Below, one piece after another: positions 45,662-54,232 of a DNA stretch of 64,000 bases. A program made the translations under genes and the position numbers. The notes beneath the pieces were generated by a model that saw nothing but the letters and a program-made list of their open reading frames with translations, was not told the origin of the DNA and ran no database searches. The stretch's first letter is position 1; the number at the start of each line of letters is the position of its first letter. The stretch comes from JAAYCB01 sp012744395. Lineage in GTDB: Bacteria; Planctomycetota; Planctomycetia; Pirellulales; Thermoguttaceae. Location of the stretch: positions 1 to 64,000 of the forward strand of contig JAQVNJ010000003.1 of the NCBI GenBank assembly GCA_028703175.1, written 5' to 3'.

Positions 45662-47110
45662 ATGAAATCGTCGCGAAGGCAGTTTCTCGCCCGTTCGAGC
45701 GTGTTGCCCTTCCTGGGCCTGCTGCCGCCAGGATACCGATCGCCGGAAGATTTCTACGAAACGATGGAGGCGACGACCGCGCAATACCGGGACCGCAAAC
45801 AGGTCTTCAATATGTGCGGATACGCGGCGCCGGCGATTCCAGATTTGCGCGTCGGTTACATCGGACTCGGCAATCGGGGCTACGCGTCGATCCAGCGGCT
45901 CGGCCGGATGAATGCGGTCGAGATCCGCGCGATTTGCGATGTCTACGACTATCCGATCGAGCGGGCGAAAGACTTCCTCAAGTCGGAAGGCTGTCCCGAA
46001 CCGGCGGTCTACACCGGCTCGAACGAGGCCTGGAAAGGGATCTGCGAGCGCGACGACCTCGATTTGATCTATGTGCTCACCCCGACGTTCTATCATGCCG
46101 AGATGGCGGTTCACGTGCTGACGTCCGGCAAGCACGCGGCGGTTGAAGTCTCGGCGGCGCAGCGCGTCGACGACTGCTGGCGGTTGGTCGACGCCTCGGA
46201 ACGGACGAGACGGCATTGCGTCATGCTGGAAAACTGTGTTTACGACTTCTTCGAGTCGATGGCGATCAACATGGCGCATCAGGGGGTCTTCGGCGAGATC
46301 ATTCACGCCGAAGGGGCGTATATCAACCCCGAGCGTCCGCTTTTCGAAGAACCGAAACCGCCGCGAAGCAAGCAGTCGGCCCCGTGGTACGGCTCGGTTC
46401 TGGCAATGGCGCCGGGGAACCGGATTCCGACGCACGGAACCGCGCCGATCTGCCAGGCGCTAAAGATCGGAAGGGGCGACCGTCTCGATTACCTGACGTC
46501 GATGGAGACCGACGACTTCATCCGCGCGAAAACCGCCAACGATCTCGCCGCCTCGGGAAGCGTCTATCACCAGCAGTTCAAGAACAAGCGGCACGCAGGA
46601 AACGTCAACACGACGATGATCCGCACCGTGAAAGGCAAGACGCTGCTGGTCGAGTTCGACGCCGTGAACCCGCGACCCTATTCGCGCATCTTCCAACTCT
46701 CTGGGAGCAAGGGATTTGCGCAGAAATACCCGCTTCCACCGCGCATCTATCCGGACGGCGAGCGTCTCGCGGGCGCAGCGGAAATGAAGGCTTTCGAGGA
46801 CCAATACACGCCGGAGTTGGTCCGCTTGATCGAGAAAACCGCAAAGCGATTCGGCGGTCATGGCGGCATGGATTTCACCGTCGATTGGCGGCTCGTCGAC
46901 AATCTGCGGAACGGCCGACCGATGGACGTCGACGTTTACGATGCCGCGCTCTGGAGTTCGATCACGCCGCTGACCCTTTGGTCGGTGATGAACCGCTCGT
47001 CGCCGATCGACATTCCGGATTTCACTTGCGGCGCCTGGAGTACGAATCCCCCACTCAGCCTCACGCTCCAAGGCGGCGGCAACACGGTGATTCGTGAAGT
47101 TCCCGGCTAA
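45662..47110 (+). CDS. GH109-like NAD-dependent glycosidase (Gfo/Idh/MocA fold)
   Basis: 482 residues. Tat-like signal SSRRQFLARSSVLPFLGLLP. Rossmann motif LRVGYIGLGNRGYASIQRLG; LIYVLTPTFYHAEMAVHVLT; AAVEVSAAQRVDDCW in place of EKP. The C-terminal FGGHGGMDFTVDWRLVDNLR then MDVDVYDAALWSSITPLT is the signature of GH109, where a His and bound NAD take part in glycoside cleavage; founding members remove alpha-GalNAc. The neighbouring GH84-like and sialidase genes fit amino-sugar glycans. Family assignment is by motif and the aglycone is unknown. Confidence 0.78.
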   Translation: MKSSRRQFLARSSVLPFLGLLPPGYRSPEDFYETMEATTAQYRDRKQVFNMCGYAAPAIPDLRVGYIGLGNRGYASIQRLGRMNAVEIRAICDVYDYPIERAKDFLKSEGCPEPAVYTGSNEAWKGICERDDLDLIYVLTPTFYHAEMAVHVLTSGKHAAVEVSAAQRVDDCWRLVDASERTRRHCVMLENCVYDFFESMAINMAHQGVFGEIIHAEGAYINPERPLFEEPKPPRSKQSAPWYGSVLAMAPGNRIPTHGTAPICQALKIGRGDRLDYLTSMETDDFIRAKTANDLAASGSVYHQQFKNKRHAGNVNTTMIRTVKGKTLLVEFDAVNPRPYSRIFQLSGSKGFAQKYPLPPRIYPDGERLAGAAEMKAFEDQYTPELVRLIEKTAKRFGGHGGMDFTVDWRLVDNLRNGRPMDVDVYDAALWSSITPLTLWSVMNRSSPIDIPDFTCGAWSTNPPLSLTLQGGGNTVIREVPG

Positions 47111-47191
47111 GAGCCTATCCCAAAACCGTCGGGGACTGGCTCATTTTGCGGAGTCTTCGGAGCAGAATGTGGCTGTCCCCTTCTTCGAGCC

Positions 47192-48541
47192 TCAATCGTA
47201 CACGGTCACCGACCGGAAGATGCCCAAGAGACGCTTGTCGCCGGCCGTGTTCTTCGTGGTTCCGTAGTGCCCGGTGCTGGGATTTGTGCTCATGAACTTC
47301 TTGGTCGTCGCGGGCAGCGCATTGTAGAAGGCAAAGACGCTGCTGGGAGTGCACAGCTCATCGGCAAAGCCCGTGCAGACGTAAATGTCGCACTTGATGC
47401 GCGGCGCAAAGTTCACCCCATCGTGGTAAGCCAACGTAACCGCACGGCGAGGATCGGCCTCGATGCGGGCGACAGCCTCCTTGCCACGGTAAAGCGCCGC
47501 CGCGTCACGCCCCTCCTTGTGGCCGTTGTATTCGCAGCCACTGGGTACGCTCACGATCGCCAGCGTGACATCAGGGTCCAAGGCGGCAGCGGCGATCGAC
47601 TGAATCCCGCCCAGACTGCCGCCGCGAACCACCAGTTCCTTGCGGTTCCACTCTGGACGGCTCTTGATGAAGTCCAGCGCGCGCATCACCCGAAGATACA
47701 TGTCGTGACCGAACCAGGTATCGCGGTCCGTATCCCCAGCTTTCCCTCCCTCTTGATACCAGGTCTGGGAGATTTTCTTGTACTCCTCAGCGGTCTTGCC
47801 GGTCGGCAAACCGTGCCAACTGACGTATAAGGCGAGAACCCCCTTGGACGCCATTTCCACGGGAGCCGTTCGGCTGGCATCTTGCCACACCATGCTCAGG
47901 TAATCAACGCAGGCAGGCAGACTCTGGGGCCTCGCCTTCACGGGCACGGCCAAATAGCCAGTCACCGGAGTGCGGCCGAGGCACTTGACCTCGATGCTGT
48001 AGCAGTTGACCTTGCCCTGCAAAGCCTGGGGGACATCGACCTCGGTCAACTTCGGGTCCAGCGGCACCTGATCGAGTTTGGAGCGGCAGGAAGCCCAGTA
48101 CGCGTCGAAGTCCGCGGGACGGGAATCGAGCGCTGTGATCTTGTCGGCATCGTAGATGGCGCCAATCTCGCCCACGATCGTAGGTTTCATCCTGTGTTTG
48201 AAAATCCCCTCGCCTTGCAGCGGATTACCGTCGGGACCGATGATTTCAAAACCAAAGAAGAGCCAGCCCGGACGATCCATCGACGCCCTGATGGTCACCG
48301 CCTTGCCGTCGCAGAGGAACTCATCCTGGCGCAGGATGTCGCGTTCACGTTTCACTGTGCAACGCAGCGTTTCACCGACGGCCGGCGTGCCGTCGTTCAT
48401 CAGTGTGGCGGTGCAGACCGTCTCTTCACCCACCTTGTAGAAGCCATCGCTCTTGTCGAGACGAACGTCAACAGAATAGCCGGCAAATGCGGCTGCCGAG
48501 GTGATCGCCAAGAGTCCATGGATCAACACTGTCAGTTTCAT
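47192..48541 (-). CDS. Secreted acetyl-xylan esterase / cephalosporin-C deacetylase family (AXE1)
   Basis: 449 residues; signal peptide MKLTVLIHGLLAITSAAAFA. After an N-terminal beta-domain (about 20-130) an alpha/beta hydrolase follows: nucleophile Ser near residue 308 in VRGGSLGGIQS, Asp near 395 in CTGFADELCTPSS, His near 422 in STGHYG. This is the CE7-type triad. It would remove acetyl esters from polysaccharides before glycosidases act. Its stop is 35 bases before the start side of the rhamnosidase-like gene in the same direction, so the two probably share a transcript. Confidence 0.88.
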   Translation of the reverse strand: MKLTVLIHGLLAITSAAAFAGYSVDVRLDKSDGFYKVGEETVCTATLMNDGTPAVGETLRCTVKRERDILRQDEFLCDGKAVTIRASMDRPGWLFFGFEIIGPDGNPLQGEGIFKHRMKPTIVGEIGAIYDADKITALDSRPADFDAYWASCRSKLDQVPLDPKLTEVDVPQALQGKVNCYSIEVKCLGRTPVTGYLAVPVKARPQSLPACVDYLSMVWQDASRTAPVEMASKGVLALYVSWHGLPTGKTAEEYKKISQTWYQEGGKAGDTDRDTWFGHDMYLRVMRALDFIKSRPEWNRKELVVRGGSLGGIQSIAAAALDPDVTLAIVSVPSGCEYNGHKEGRDAAALYRGKEAVARIEADPRRAVTLAYHDGVNFAPRIKCDIYVCTGFADELCTPSSVFAFYNALPATTKKFMSTNPSTGHYGTTKNTAGDKRLLGIFRSVTVYD

Positions 48542-48575
48542 GTTATGCCTCCACCAAGTTCCGGATCGCCGCCAC

Positions 48576-51089
48576 TCAGGGCGTTGCCCGTTGCAGGCGT
48601 ACGGGGCCGAGCAAACCGCCGCCGCGAGATTCCGTCTCGAACTTCAACTCTCTCTCGTGATAGGGGCCGGGCCAACCGGGCCCCTGACGCTTGCTCCAGG
48701 CGTCGCGGACCCGCTGCGAAGTCAGTTCGTTGGCCAGCGTGTTCGAGACTGCGATCTCGAGCTCAAATTCGCTGCGCCCCGTCAGCGACGGCAACTCCAG
48801 ACGCCACGGGTTCCACAAAACGCATCCCACATTCTGACCGTCAACACGCATCCGGGCGGCATACTCCACGTGGCCCAAGTCCAAGACCAAACGTCCGCCG
48901 CGCAGGGTTTCCGGGACCTTCACCGTCCGGCGATAGGTCACGTGTCCCGAAAAATCCTCCCCGAGGCCCAGGGTTGTGGCCCATCGGCCCAGGCTTACCG
49001 GTTTGAACTCGGCCTTGTCCCACGGCCGAACCTCGTAGTCGTGTTCTCCGACCGCGTACTGACGATCCACGCGTGCCGTCCAGCCGTCGGCCAATTCGAC
49101 CGAGTGGAGAACCTTGCGTGCTGCGGGCAGTGCGGCGGCGGGCGGTGCTGGCGAACTCGAAACCAGTAGCAGCGACTCCCCAGCCGCGAGAACCAGCGGG
49201 ATCGTCAAGCGACCGTAGGATGACTTGGCGATTCGCGCCGGCCGAGTCAACCCGGTGGCCGGCTCCACCTCGTGCAGGTTGCCCCCGAGCGTGAGCGACG
49301 CGGCGCCGTTGTAGGCCTGTTGCCCCTCGTTGAACAGGAAGGCCGCGCCGCCGCTCGGCCAGCGCCGTACCAGTACGCGCAGGTCCGGGGAAGGTGGATC
49401 ACATCGGATCGTCGGTGCGATCTTGGCCAGAGCAGCGTCGATCTGGCCGAGATCGTCGATGCGGATGACTTGCCCGCCCGCCGCTTCCAGCGCCTGGAGC
49501 CGATCTTGTACGATTTGGGGCATCCAATTCGTCGGTCCTACGACAATCGTCCGGTAACCCATGGCCCCGACCATCAAAGCACCATCTTCCACACGCGCGG
49601 GCTGAGCGGAAAGCACGTCGTCGTCGACTACGTCGAAATCGCACTGCCGGCGCAACAATGCCCGGGCCAGGGCGTCGTGCAACGCCGCATCGGCCGGGTT
49701 GGCGGACGCCCAGAGGTCGCGAACCGGATAGTACAGGCCAATGTCAATCGCCGGCTTGCCGCACGACAACAGGTAGCCCAGGCGGGCCACGTAGCGATGA
49801 AAGTCGGGCAAGAAGTCCCAGAGCGGATTGACGGGTCCAAAGTGCGGCCGCTCGCCGAGCATGAGGTGGTCGCGGGTCGAAAGCGGATAAACGCCGCAGA
49901 CCAGCAGCGTCAGCCCGCGGACGTACTGATAGTCGACGAGCCATTTCATCTGCGCCGGCGTCAATCCGTTGCCGTAGACGCCAAACGATTCGGTCAGCGC
50001 CAGCGCCGTGCCGTTCTGATGAGCGGCCGAGGAGGCAAACTTGGGGAAGTGGTGGTTTTCCTTGCCCGGCCATATCTGCCGCCAGATCACGTCGACGCCG
50101 GGCACGTCCATCGCCCGCAGGGGCCGCATCACGCTGCCGAAGCCGCGGGAGACGGGCGCGAAGGTGTCATCCTCGTTGTCAAGGTGCCCGCCCGACGCCA
50201 GGCCATGCTGCCGCGTCCAATCGCGCAACGGCAGGAAATATGCGTCGCGGAACCGCCGCGACCAGAAGTCGAACATGTCCACACGCACCTGTTTCTGGGC
50301 GGTCGTGAGGTCATTCGTATTGGTGACGCGGAACACATCGAGCTTGTCCATTGCGTCGTAGCCAAACCAGCGGCGGAAGACGTCTTCCGCGCCGATGGGC
50401 CAAGGAACAACGCTCCCCGGCGCCGCGGCTTGGTACTTCGGCTCATCCGTGAACGTCATCTTGATGGCTTTGCCAAAGTGGGACCCCACCGCGGCCGCAT
50501 AACGTTCGTGCGTCAGCGAGATGAAGGTCCGCGTGCTCTCTGGATTCAATAGGTCGGGCACGCCGATCTCACCCGGAGCCCACTTGGCGACGATGTCCGG
50601 AGTCCACGTCCCGTCGGCATTGCACCGCAGCACGCGAACGGCCACGTCCGGCCGCGTCCGAACCACGCGGCCGGCGGCCAGTCCCGACGGCCAACCGCCC
50701 TCGTCGTAGATCCAATAGTTCATTCCCCGCCGCGCCGCCTCATCGACGGCGATCTTCACCCGTTGGAAGAACTCGGGCGAGAGATAATCGACATCCATCG
50801 AGGTGTTCATCGTCACGGGACGGAACTCGTGCGGCATCGGCACCACGCAAACGCTCCGCGCTTCGTGCCCGGCCATGTCGGCCAACTGCTGCCGCAGCAC
50901 GTCGGGCGTGGGCGGCCCGTTCCAGTACCAGAAGTAGGCCGGCCAGAACAGATTTTCCGGCTCGCTCAACGACTTCCAGGAAAAGTCCCTGGACGCGACG
51001 AAATCCGGACGGCTGGGAAAATCACCCTTCTCCGCCGCAACGGACGGCTCCAGGGCGACCATGACCGACACGATGAGAATGGTAAGCAT
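48576..51089 (-). CDS. Secreted GH106-like (alpha-L-rhamnosidase-type) glycosyl hydrolase
   Basis: 837 residues. The N-terminus MLTILIVSVMVALEPSVAAE is a short signal peptide. ENLFWPAYFWYWNGPPTPDV, RRGMNYWIYDEGGWPSG (the family barrel with Asp/Glu), KMTFTDEPKYQ and VIWRQIWPG are typical of the large planctomycete and Bacteroidetes glycosyl-hydrolase group related to GH106. The C-terminal HVTYRRTVKVPETLRGG and the remainder form a galactose-binding-like sandwich. A palindromic MITE ends about ten bases before the start codon and the Shine-Dalgarno is poor, so the native leader or a few N-terminal codons may have been replaced. Confidence 0.78.
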   Translation of the reverse strand: MLTILIVSVMVALEPSVAAEKGDFPSRPDFVASRDFSWKSLSEPENLFWPAYFWYWNGPPTPDVLRQQLADMAGHEARSVCVVPMPHEFRPVTMNTSMDVDYLSPEFFQRVKIAVDEAARRGMNYWIYDEGGWPSGLAAGRVVRTRPDVAVRVLRCNADGTWTPDIVAKWAPGEIGVPDLLNPESTRTFISLTHERYAAAVGSHFGKAIKMTFTDEPKYQAAAPGSVVPWPIGAEDVFRRWFGYDAMDKLDVFRVTNTNDLTTAQKQVRVDMFDFWSRRFRDAYFLPLRDWTRQHGLASGGHLDNEDDTFAPVSRGFGSVMRPLRAMDVPGVDVIWRQIWPGKENHHFPKFASSAAHQNGTALALTESFGVYGNGLTPAQMKWLVDYQYVRGLTLLVCGVYPLSTRDHLMLGERPHFGPVNPLWDFLPDFHRYVARLGYLLSCGKPAIDIGLYYPVRDLWASANPADAALHDALARALLRRQCDFDVVDDDVLSAQPARVEDGALMVGAMGYRTIVVGPTNWMPQIVQDRLQALEAAGGQVIRIDDLGQIDAALAKIAPTIRCDPPSPDLRVLVRRWPSGGAAFLFNEGQQAYNGAASLTLGGNLHEVEPATGLTRPARIAKSSYGRLTIPLVLAAGESLLLVSSSPAPPAAALPAARKVLHSVELADGWTARVDRQYAVGEHDYEVRPWDKAEFKPVSLGRWATTLGLGEDFSGHVTYRRTVKVPETLRGGRLVLDLGHVEYAARMRVDGQNVGCVLWNPWRLELPSLTGRSEFELEIAVSNTLANELTSQRVRDAWSKRQGPGWPGPYHERELKFETESRGGGLLGPVRLQRATP

Positions 51090-51098
51090 CTTCGTGGC

Positions 51099-51270
51099 TA
51101 AATGAGTTTGTGTGATTCCGGGAGGAATTCATGAGAGCGTGATAGCCGCGTGGGCTTGCCCCGCGCTTCGCTACGTACGGGTTGTGCCGCAGCCCGGGCG
51201 CGCCGCGGGGCAAGCCCACGCGGCTATCGGAATAACAGCCGCTTTTTCCACGATTCACGCAGGTCGATTT
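51099..51270 (+). mobile_element. Palindromic MITE, copy A
   Basis: About 172 bases with a perfect 24-base inverted arm pair: ATAGCCGCGTGGGCTTGCCC and on, mirrored at the other side. The loop (CTTCGCTACGTACGGG... to CCCGGGCGCG) is about 38 bases. The outer ends carry AATGAG/TGATTC-type sequences. A second copy is at 56028-56180 in the opposite orientation, but with the central loop in the same orientation. No ORF. Confidence 0.85.
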
Positions 51271-51360
51271 GGCATGGCGAAAGGGGTAGTGATGGAAAAT
51301 CCAGATTTCCCACAAGGCTGAGTCTAAGCAGGAAAAACTCGTGATTCAAGGGGAAGCGGA

Positions 51361-51390
51361 AAGGGAGTACTGCCATGGCCGTACTCCCTT
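51361..51390 (+). repeat. Isolated 10-bp perfect hairpin
   Basis: AAGGGAGTAC, ten bases, then GTACTCCCTT. No T run follows, so it is not a convincing terminator. It lies in the 51271-51620 gap upstream of the sialidase gene; no other feature was seen there. Confidence 0.55.
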
Positions 51391-51620
51391 CCCCGACAGG
51401 CAATAGTGGGACCGGTAGGTAGGAAGACGCGGGTGGCCTGCGTCAGCGACCATCTTCGCGCACCACGGAGTCCGAGGATCGCCAGCGACTCGGGGGAGTA
51501 GTGTGGCCTGTGTCCAAGTGAGACGGTTGGAGAATGGGGGGCGCGCCGCTAAAATGGGTGGACGAACGAGCCCGGATCGGCGTCAGGCTCACAGTCTATA
51601 GGAAATGTCGGGTCAAGAGT

Positions 51621-52700
51621 ATGAACAAGATCATTGTTGCCGTGACCATGGCTGCGGTATGCACGGGAATGTACGCTCTCGCGGAGCCACGTGTCGTCCA
51701 GGAGGCGAGCGGCTACAACTCGTGGCCGATGATTCAGGCGATCGGAGAAAAGCTGGTCTGCGTGTACAGCCGAGGCACGTCGCACACGATCGCTGAAGAC
51801 GCCCGCGCCGTTTACGCACGAACATCCGCGGACAACGGAAAAACGTGGACGCCGGAAACGGTTGTCGCCAGCACGTCGGGCTACGGCGAGGTCGCCGTGG
51901 GTAAGGGGCTGGATTCCGACGGGGCGATGTTCCTCTGGGTCCGTCGGATGAACGGATCGGAATGTGTTCACGACCTCTACCGCACCACGGATGGCGTGAC
52001 GTTCCTGCTCGTGGCGACGCCGAAGCTTGCCGTGGCGCCCGTGCAGATCACCGACATCTTCTCGGTCCCCACGGTCGGGCTGATGGCACTCTGGTTCGCG
52101 GGGAGCTACGGTGACGATGGCCCAAGTCACTCGTGGGGCACGCTGACCAGCCGTGACAACGGCGCAACCTGGGCACAGAGCACCATCGAGTCCGAGTTGA
52201 CCAAACCTCAGTGGCCGACCGAGCCCGCCGCTGTCTATCTCGGCAATGGCAGGATTCTCGTCGTCGCACGGACAGAGCAGGGTGGCCGCTCTCAATTCCA
52301 GATGGTGTCATCTGACTACGGTGCGACGTGGGCCCGCGCGCAAACAAACATCGGCGATGTCCTGATCTCCACGCCGAGCCTGATCCTCGACGCCGAAACG
52401 GGTCTGCTGAGCAACTATTACTATCAGCGCGGCAGGGGAATTCTCTGGCGCCGAGTCGTTGATCCAGACAGCGTCTTCGGCAATCCGCTCAACTGGCCTG
52501 CTTCCGAGGCAGTCGCCACGGGTAGTCGGATCACGATTGACGCGGGCAACGCGAACGCCACCGCGGTTCGGGACACACACTACGTCGCCTTCTACTCCGG
52601 CAAGGCTCCTGACACGGCGATCCTGGTATCCGTGCTGCCGGCGCCGACTGCCGGGAATTCGCTGTTCAGCCCCTCGCGCCCCGGTGGGCCGCGAAAATAA
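51621..52700 (+). CDS. Secreted Asp-box (BNR) sialidase-like protein
   Basis: 359 residues; signal peptide MNKIIVAVTMAAVCTGMYAL. Three Asp boxes are clear: TSADNGKTWTPE near residue 68, SRDNGATWAQS near 177 and SSDYGATWARA near 230, the S/T-x-D-x-G-x-T-W pattern of a six-bladed propeller. It may be an exo-alpha-sialidase or another propeller glycosidase. The Arg triad is not evident. A decayed piece of a closely related gene (the part around ITIDAGNANATAVRD) lies at about 61.2 kb. Confidence 0.78.
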   Translation: MNKIIVAVTMAAVCTGMYALAEPRVVQEASGYNSWPMIQAIGEKLVCVYSRGTSHTIAEDARAVYARTSADNGKTWTPETVVASTSGYGEVAVGKGLDSDGAMFLWVRRMNGSECVHDLYRTTDGVTFLLVATPKLAVAPVQITDIFSVPTVGLMALWFAGSYGDDGPSHSWGTLTSRDNGATWAQSTIESELTKPQWPTEPAAVYLGNGRILVVARTEQGGRSQFQMVSSDYGATWARAQTNIGDVLISTPSLILDAETGLLSNYYYQRGRGILWRRVVDPDSVFGNPLNWPASEAVATGSRITIDAGNANATAVRDTHYVAFYSGKAPDTAILVSVLPAPTAGNSLFSPSRPGGPRK

Positions 52701-52772
52701 AGCGTACTGCCCTCGATCCGAACGGCAGCGAGGAGACCGGCCATCGCAGCTCGGCTTTCTGGAGGACTTGCC

Positions 52773-53843
52773 GTGCAGAATCTGCTCTTTTTGCTCGCGC
52801 TGATCGGCGGCGACGCCGGTTTGGCTCGCCCTGACGTGGAGTTCAAGATCTTTCAGTTCCCTGCCGACAAGATTCCGCGGATCGATGGCAATCCGGACGA
52901 CTGGTCCCTGGTGCCGGAATCCTACACGATCGGCACGGATCAGTTGCGGGAAACCGTGGTCGGGCTCGGCGACAAACGCGATCCGGCCAACCTGGACGTG
53001 CGGGTCAAGGTCGGTTGGGTACGGGGGCAGAACCATCTGTACTTTCTGTACGAGGCCCAGGACGACTATTGGGACTTCGCCAGCGACGGCCTGCACAACG
53101 ACATCTTCGAAGTCGTGATCGACGGCGATCGGTCGGGCGGACCGCTGATTCGCCAGATGCATCCCGATCAGCAACTGCGCGAGAAACCCGAAACGTACTA
53201 TCGATTCCACGGCGTCCACGCGCAGAACTATCACATTTTCACGCCGGCCGAAGGGAAAGACTGGGCGATGGTCTGGGGCTCGCAGCCCTGGGTCAAGGAG
53301 TTGCCTTATGCCAACGCGGCCTCTCGGTACAACTTCCGGCCGGGCGAGAGCGGCAAGCTGGTGCTGGAGTTCTTCGTCACGCCGTTCGATCACGCGCCGC
53401 CGGACCGCGCACGAGCGGTTCCGACGCAACTGGAAGAGGGCCAGGTCATCGGCATGTCGTGGGCGATTCTCGACTATGACGATCCGCATGCGGAGCAATA
53501 CGGCGGCTTCTGGAATCTGTCGCACAAGACCACGATGTATGGCAATGCATCGGATCTGGTCGCGTTCCGCTTGATGCCGATCGAGCAGAGCCTGCGCCGG
53601 CCCGTCGAGGCGGATTGGTCGTTCCAAGTGCTTGATCGGGAACAACGCGTCGTCGCGTTCCGCGATCGGTCCCACGGCAAGATCACCGCCTGGCGATGGG
53701 ACTTCGGCGACGCGCAGTCGTCGGCCGAACGGCATCCCGTCCATCGCTATGAGAAAGCCGGCGAGTTCATTGTGACGCTTCAGGTCGAGGGACCGGAGGG
53801 CCGGGCGCGGCGGACGAAGGTCTGGGACGTGACGCTGCCGTGA
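52773..53843 (+). CDS. Secreted protein with CBM9/DOMON-like and PKD domains
   Basis: 356 residues from a GTG start (52773) with GGAGGA six bases upstream. Short signal peptide. Residues about 20-245 fit a CBM9-like sandwich: DGNPDDWSLVP, LYFLYEAQDDYWDFASDGLH, NDIFEVVIDGDRSGG. Residues 300-356 are a PKD repeat (ITAWRWDFGDAQSSAERHPV, RYEKAGEFIVTLQVEG). It is probably a surface glycan-binding protein rather than an enzyme. 72 bases after the sialidase, likely the same operon. Confidence 0.78.
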   Translation: MQNLLFLLALIGGDAGLARPDVEFKIFQFPADKIPRIDGNPDDWSLVPESYTIGTDQLRETVVGLGDKRDPANLDVRVKVGWVRGQNHLYFLYEAQDDYWDFASDGLHNDIFEVVIDGDRSGGPLIRQMHPDQQLREKPETYYRFHGVHAQNYHIFTPAEGKDWAMVWGSQPWVKELPYANAASRYNFRPGESGKLVLEFFVTPFDHAPPDRARAVPTQLEEGQVIGMSWAILDYDDPHAEQYGGFWNLSHKTTMYGNASDLVAFRLMPIEQSLRRPVEADWSFQVLDREQRVVAFRDRSHGKITAWRWDFGDAQSSAERHPVHRYEKAGEFIVTLQVEGPEGRARRTKVWDVTLP

Positions 53844-53891
53844 ACGTACCCCGCGTGCCATCGTGCGCCTTGAAGGAGGGGGGGTGAAGCC

Positions 53892-54098
53892 GTGTCCGAT
53901 TTCCAGCGCAGTGGGGGCGTCGCAGGGCGCCTTCTGATCGTTGCAGTGATCCTGACGATCGGCAGCGGTCGAGTCGCGATCGCGGCTCAACCGCCTCTCC
54001 GCGGAATCTGGATGCACGCGAATCTTCTCCGGACCCCGGCCGAAGCCGAGCGTTGCATCGACAACCCGAAGGAAGGGTCGGTTCCGCGGGAGGCGTAG
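53892..54098 (+). pseudogene. N-terminal fragment of a GHL10-type (DUF187-like) glycosidase
   Basis: A GTG start preceded by GGAGGGGG, a signal peptide (GRLLIVAVILTIGSGRVAIA) and then PPLRGIWMHANLLRTPAEAE with RCID, the typical RGIWMH opening of glycosyl-hydrolase-like 10 proteins. The frame then leaves the family (NPKEGSVPREA) and stops at 54098. The barrel is missing; I see no continuation before the oxidoreductase gene at 54233. Confidence 0.6.
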
Positions 54099-54232
54099 AG
54101 CCGGTCATTCGTGGCGTCTTCGGGCGCGTCGGCCGGAGGTTGGGGCTCCGCGGCCCCGTGGGCCAAGCGGATCCCTGTTCGTCGTGCCCGCTGTCGATCA
54201 CCGTGTCGTGCCGGCAGTCCGCGCCGGCGCGC

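Noticed and set aside
47111..47191. Repeat or terminator between the convergent GH109-like and esterase genes
   Set aside because: There is a weak inverted GGGGAC/GTCCCC pair, but the stem is interrupted and there is no T run.
51361..51390. Intrinsic terminator
   Set aside because: A good hairpin but followed by CCCCGACAGG, with no T run and no gene ending just before it.
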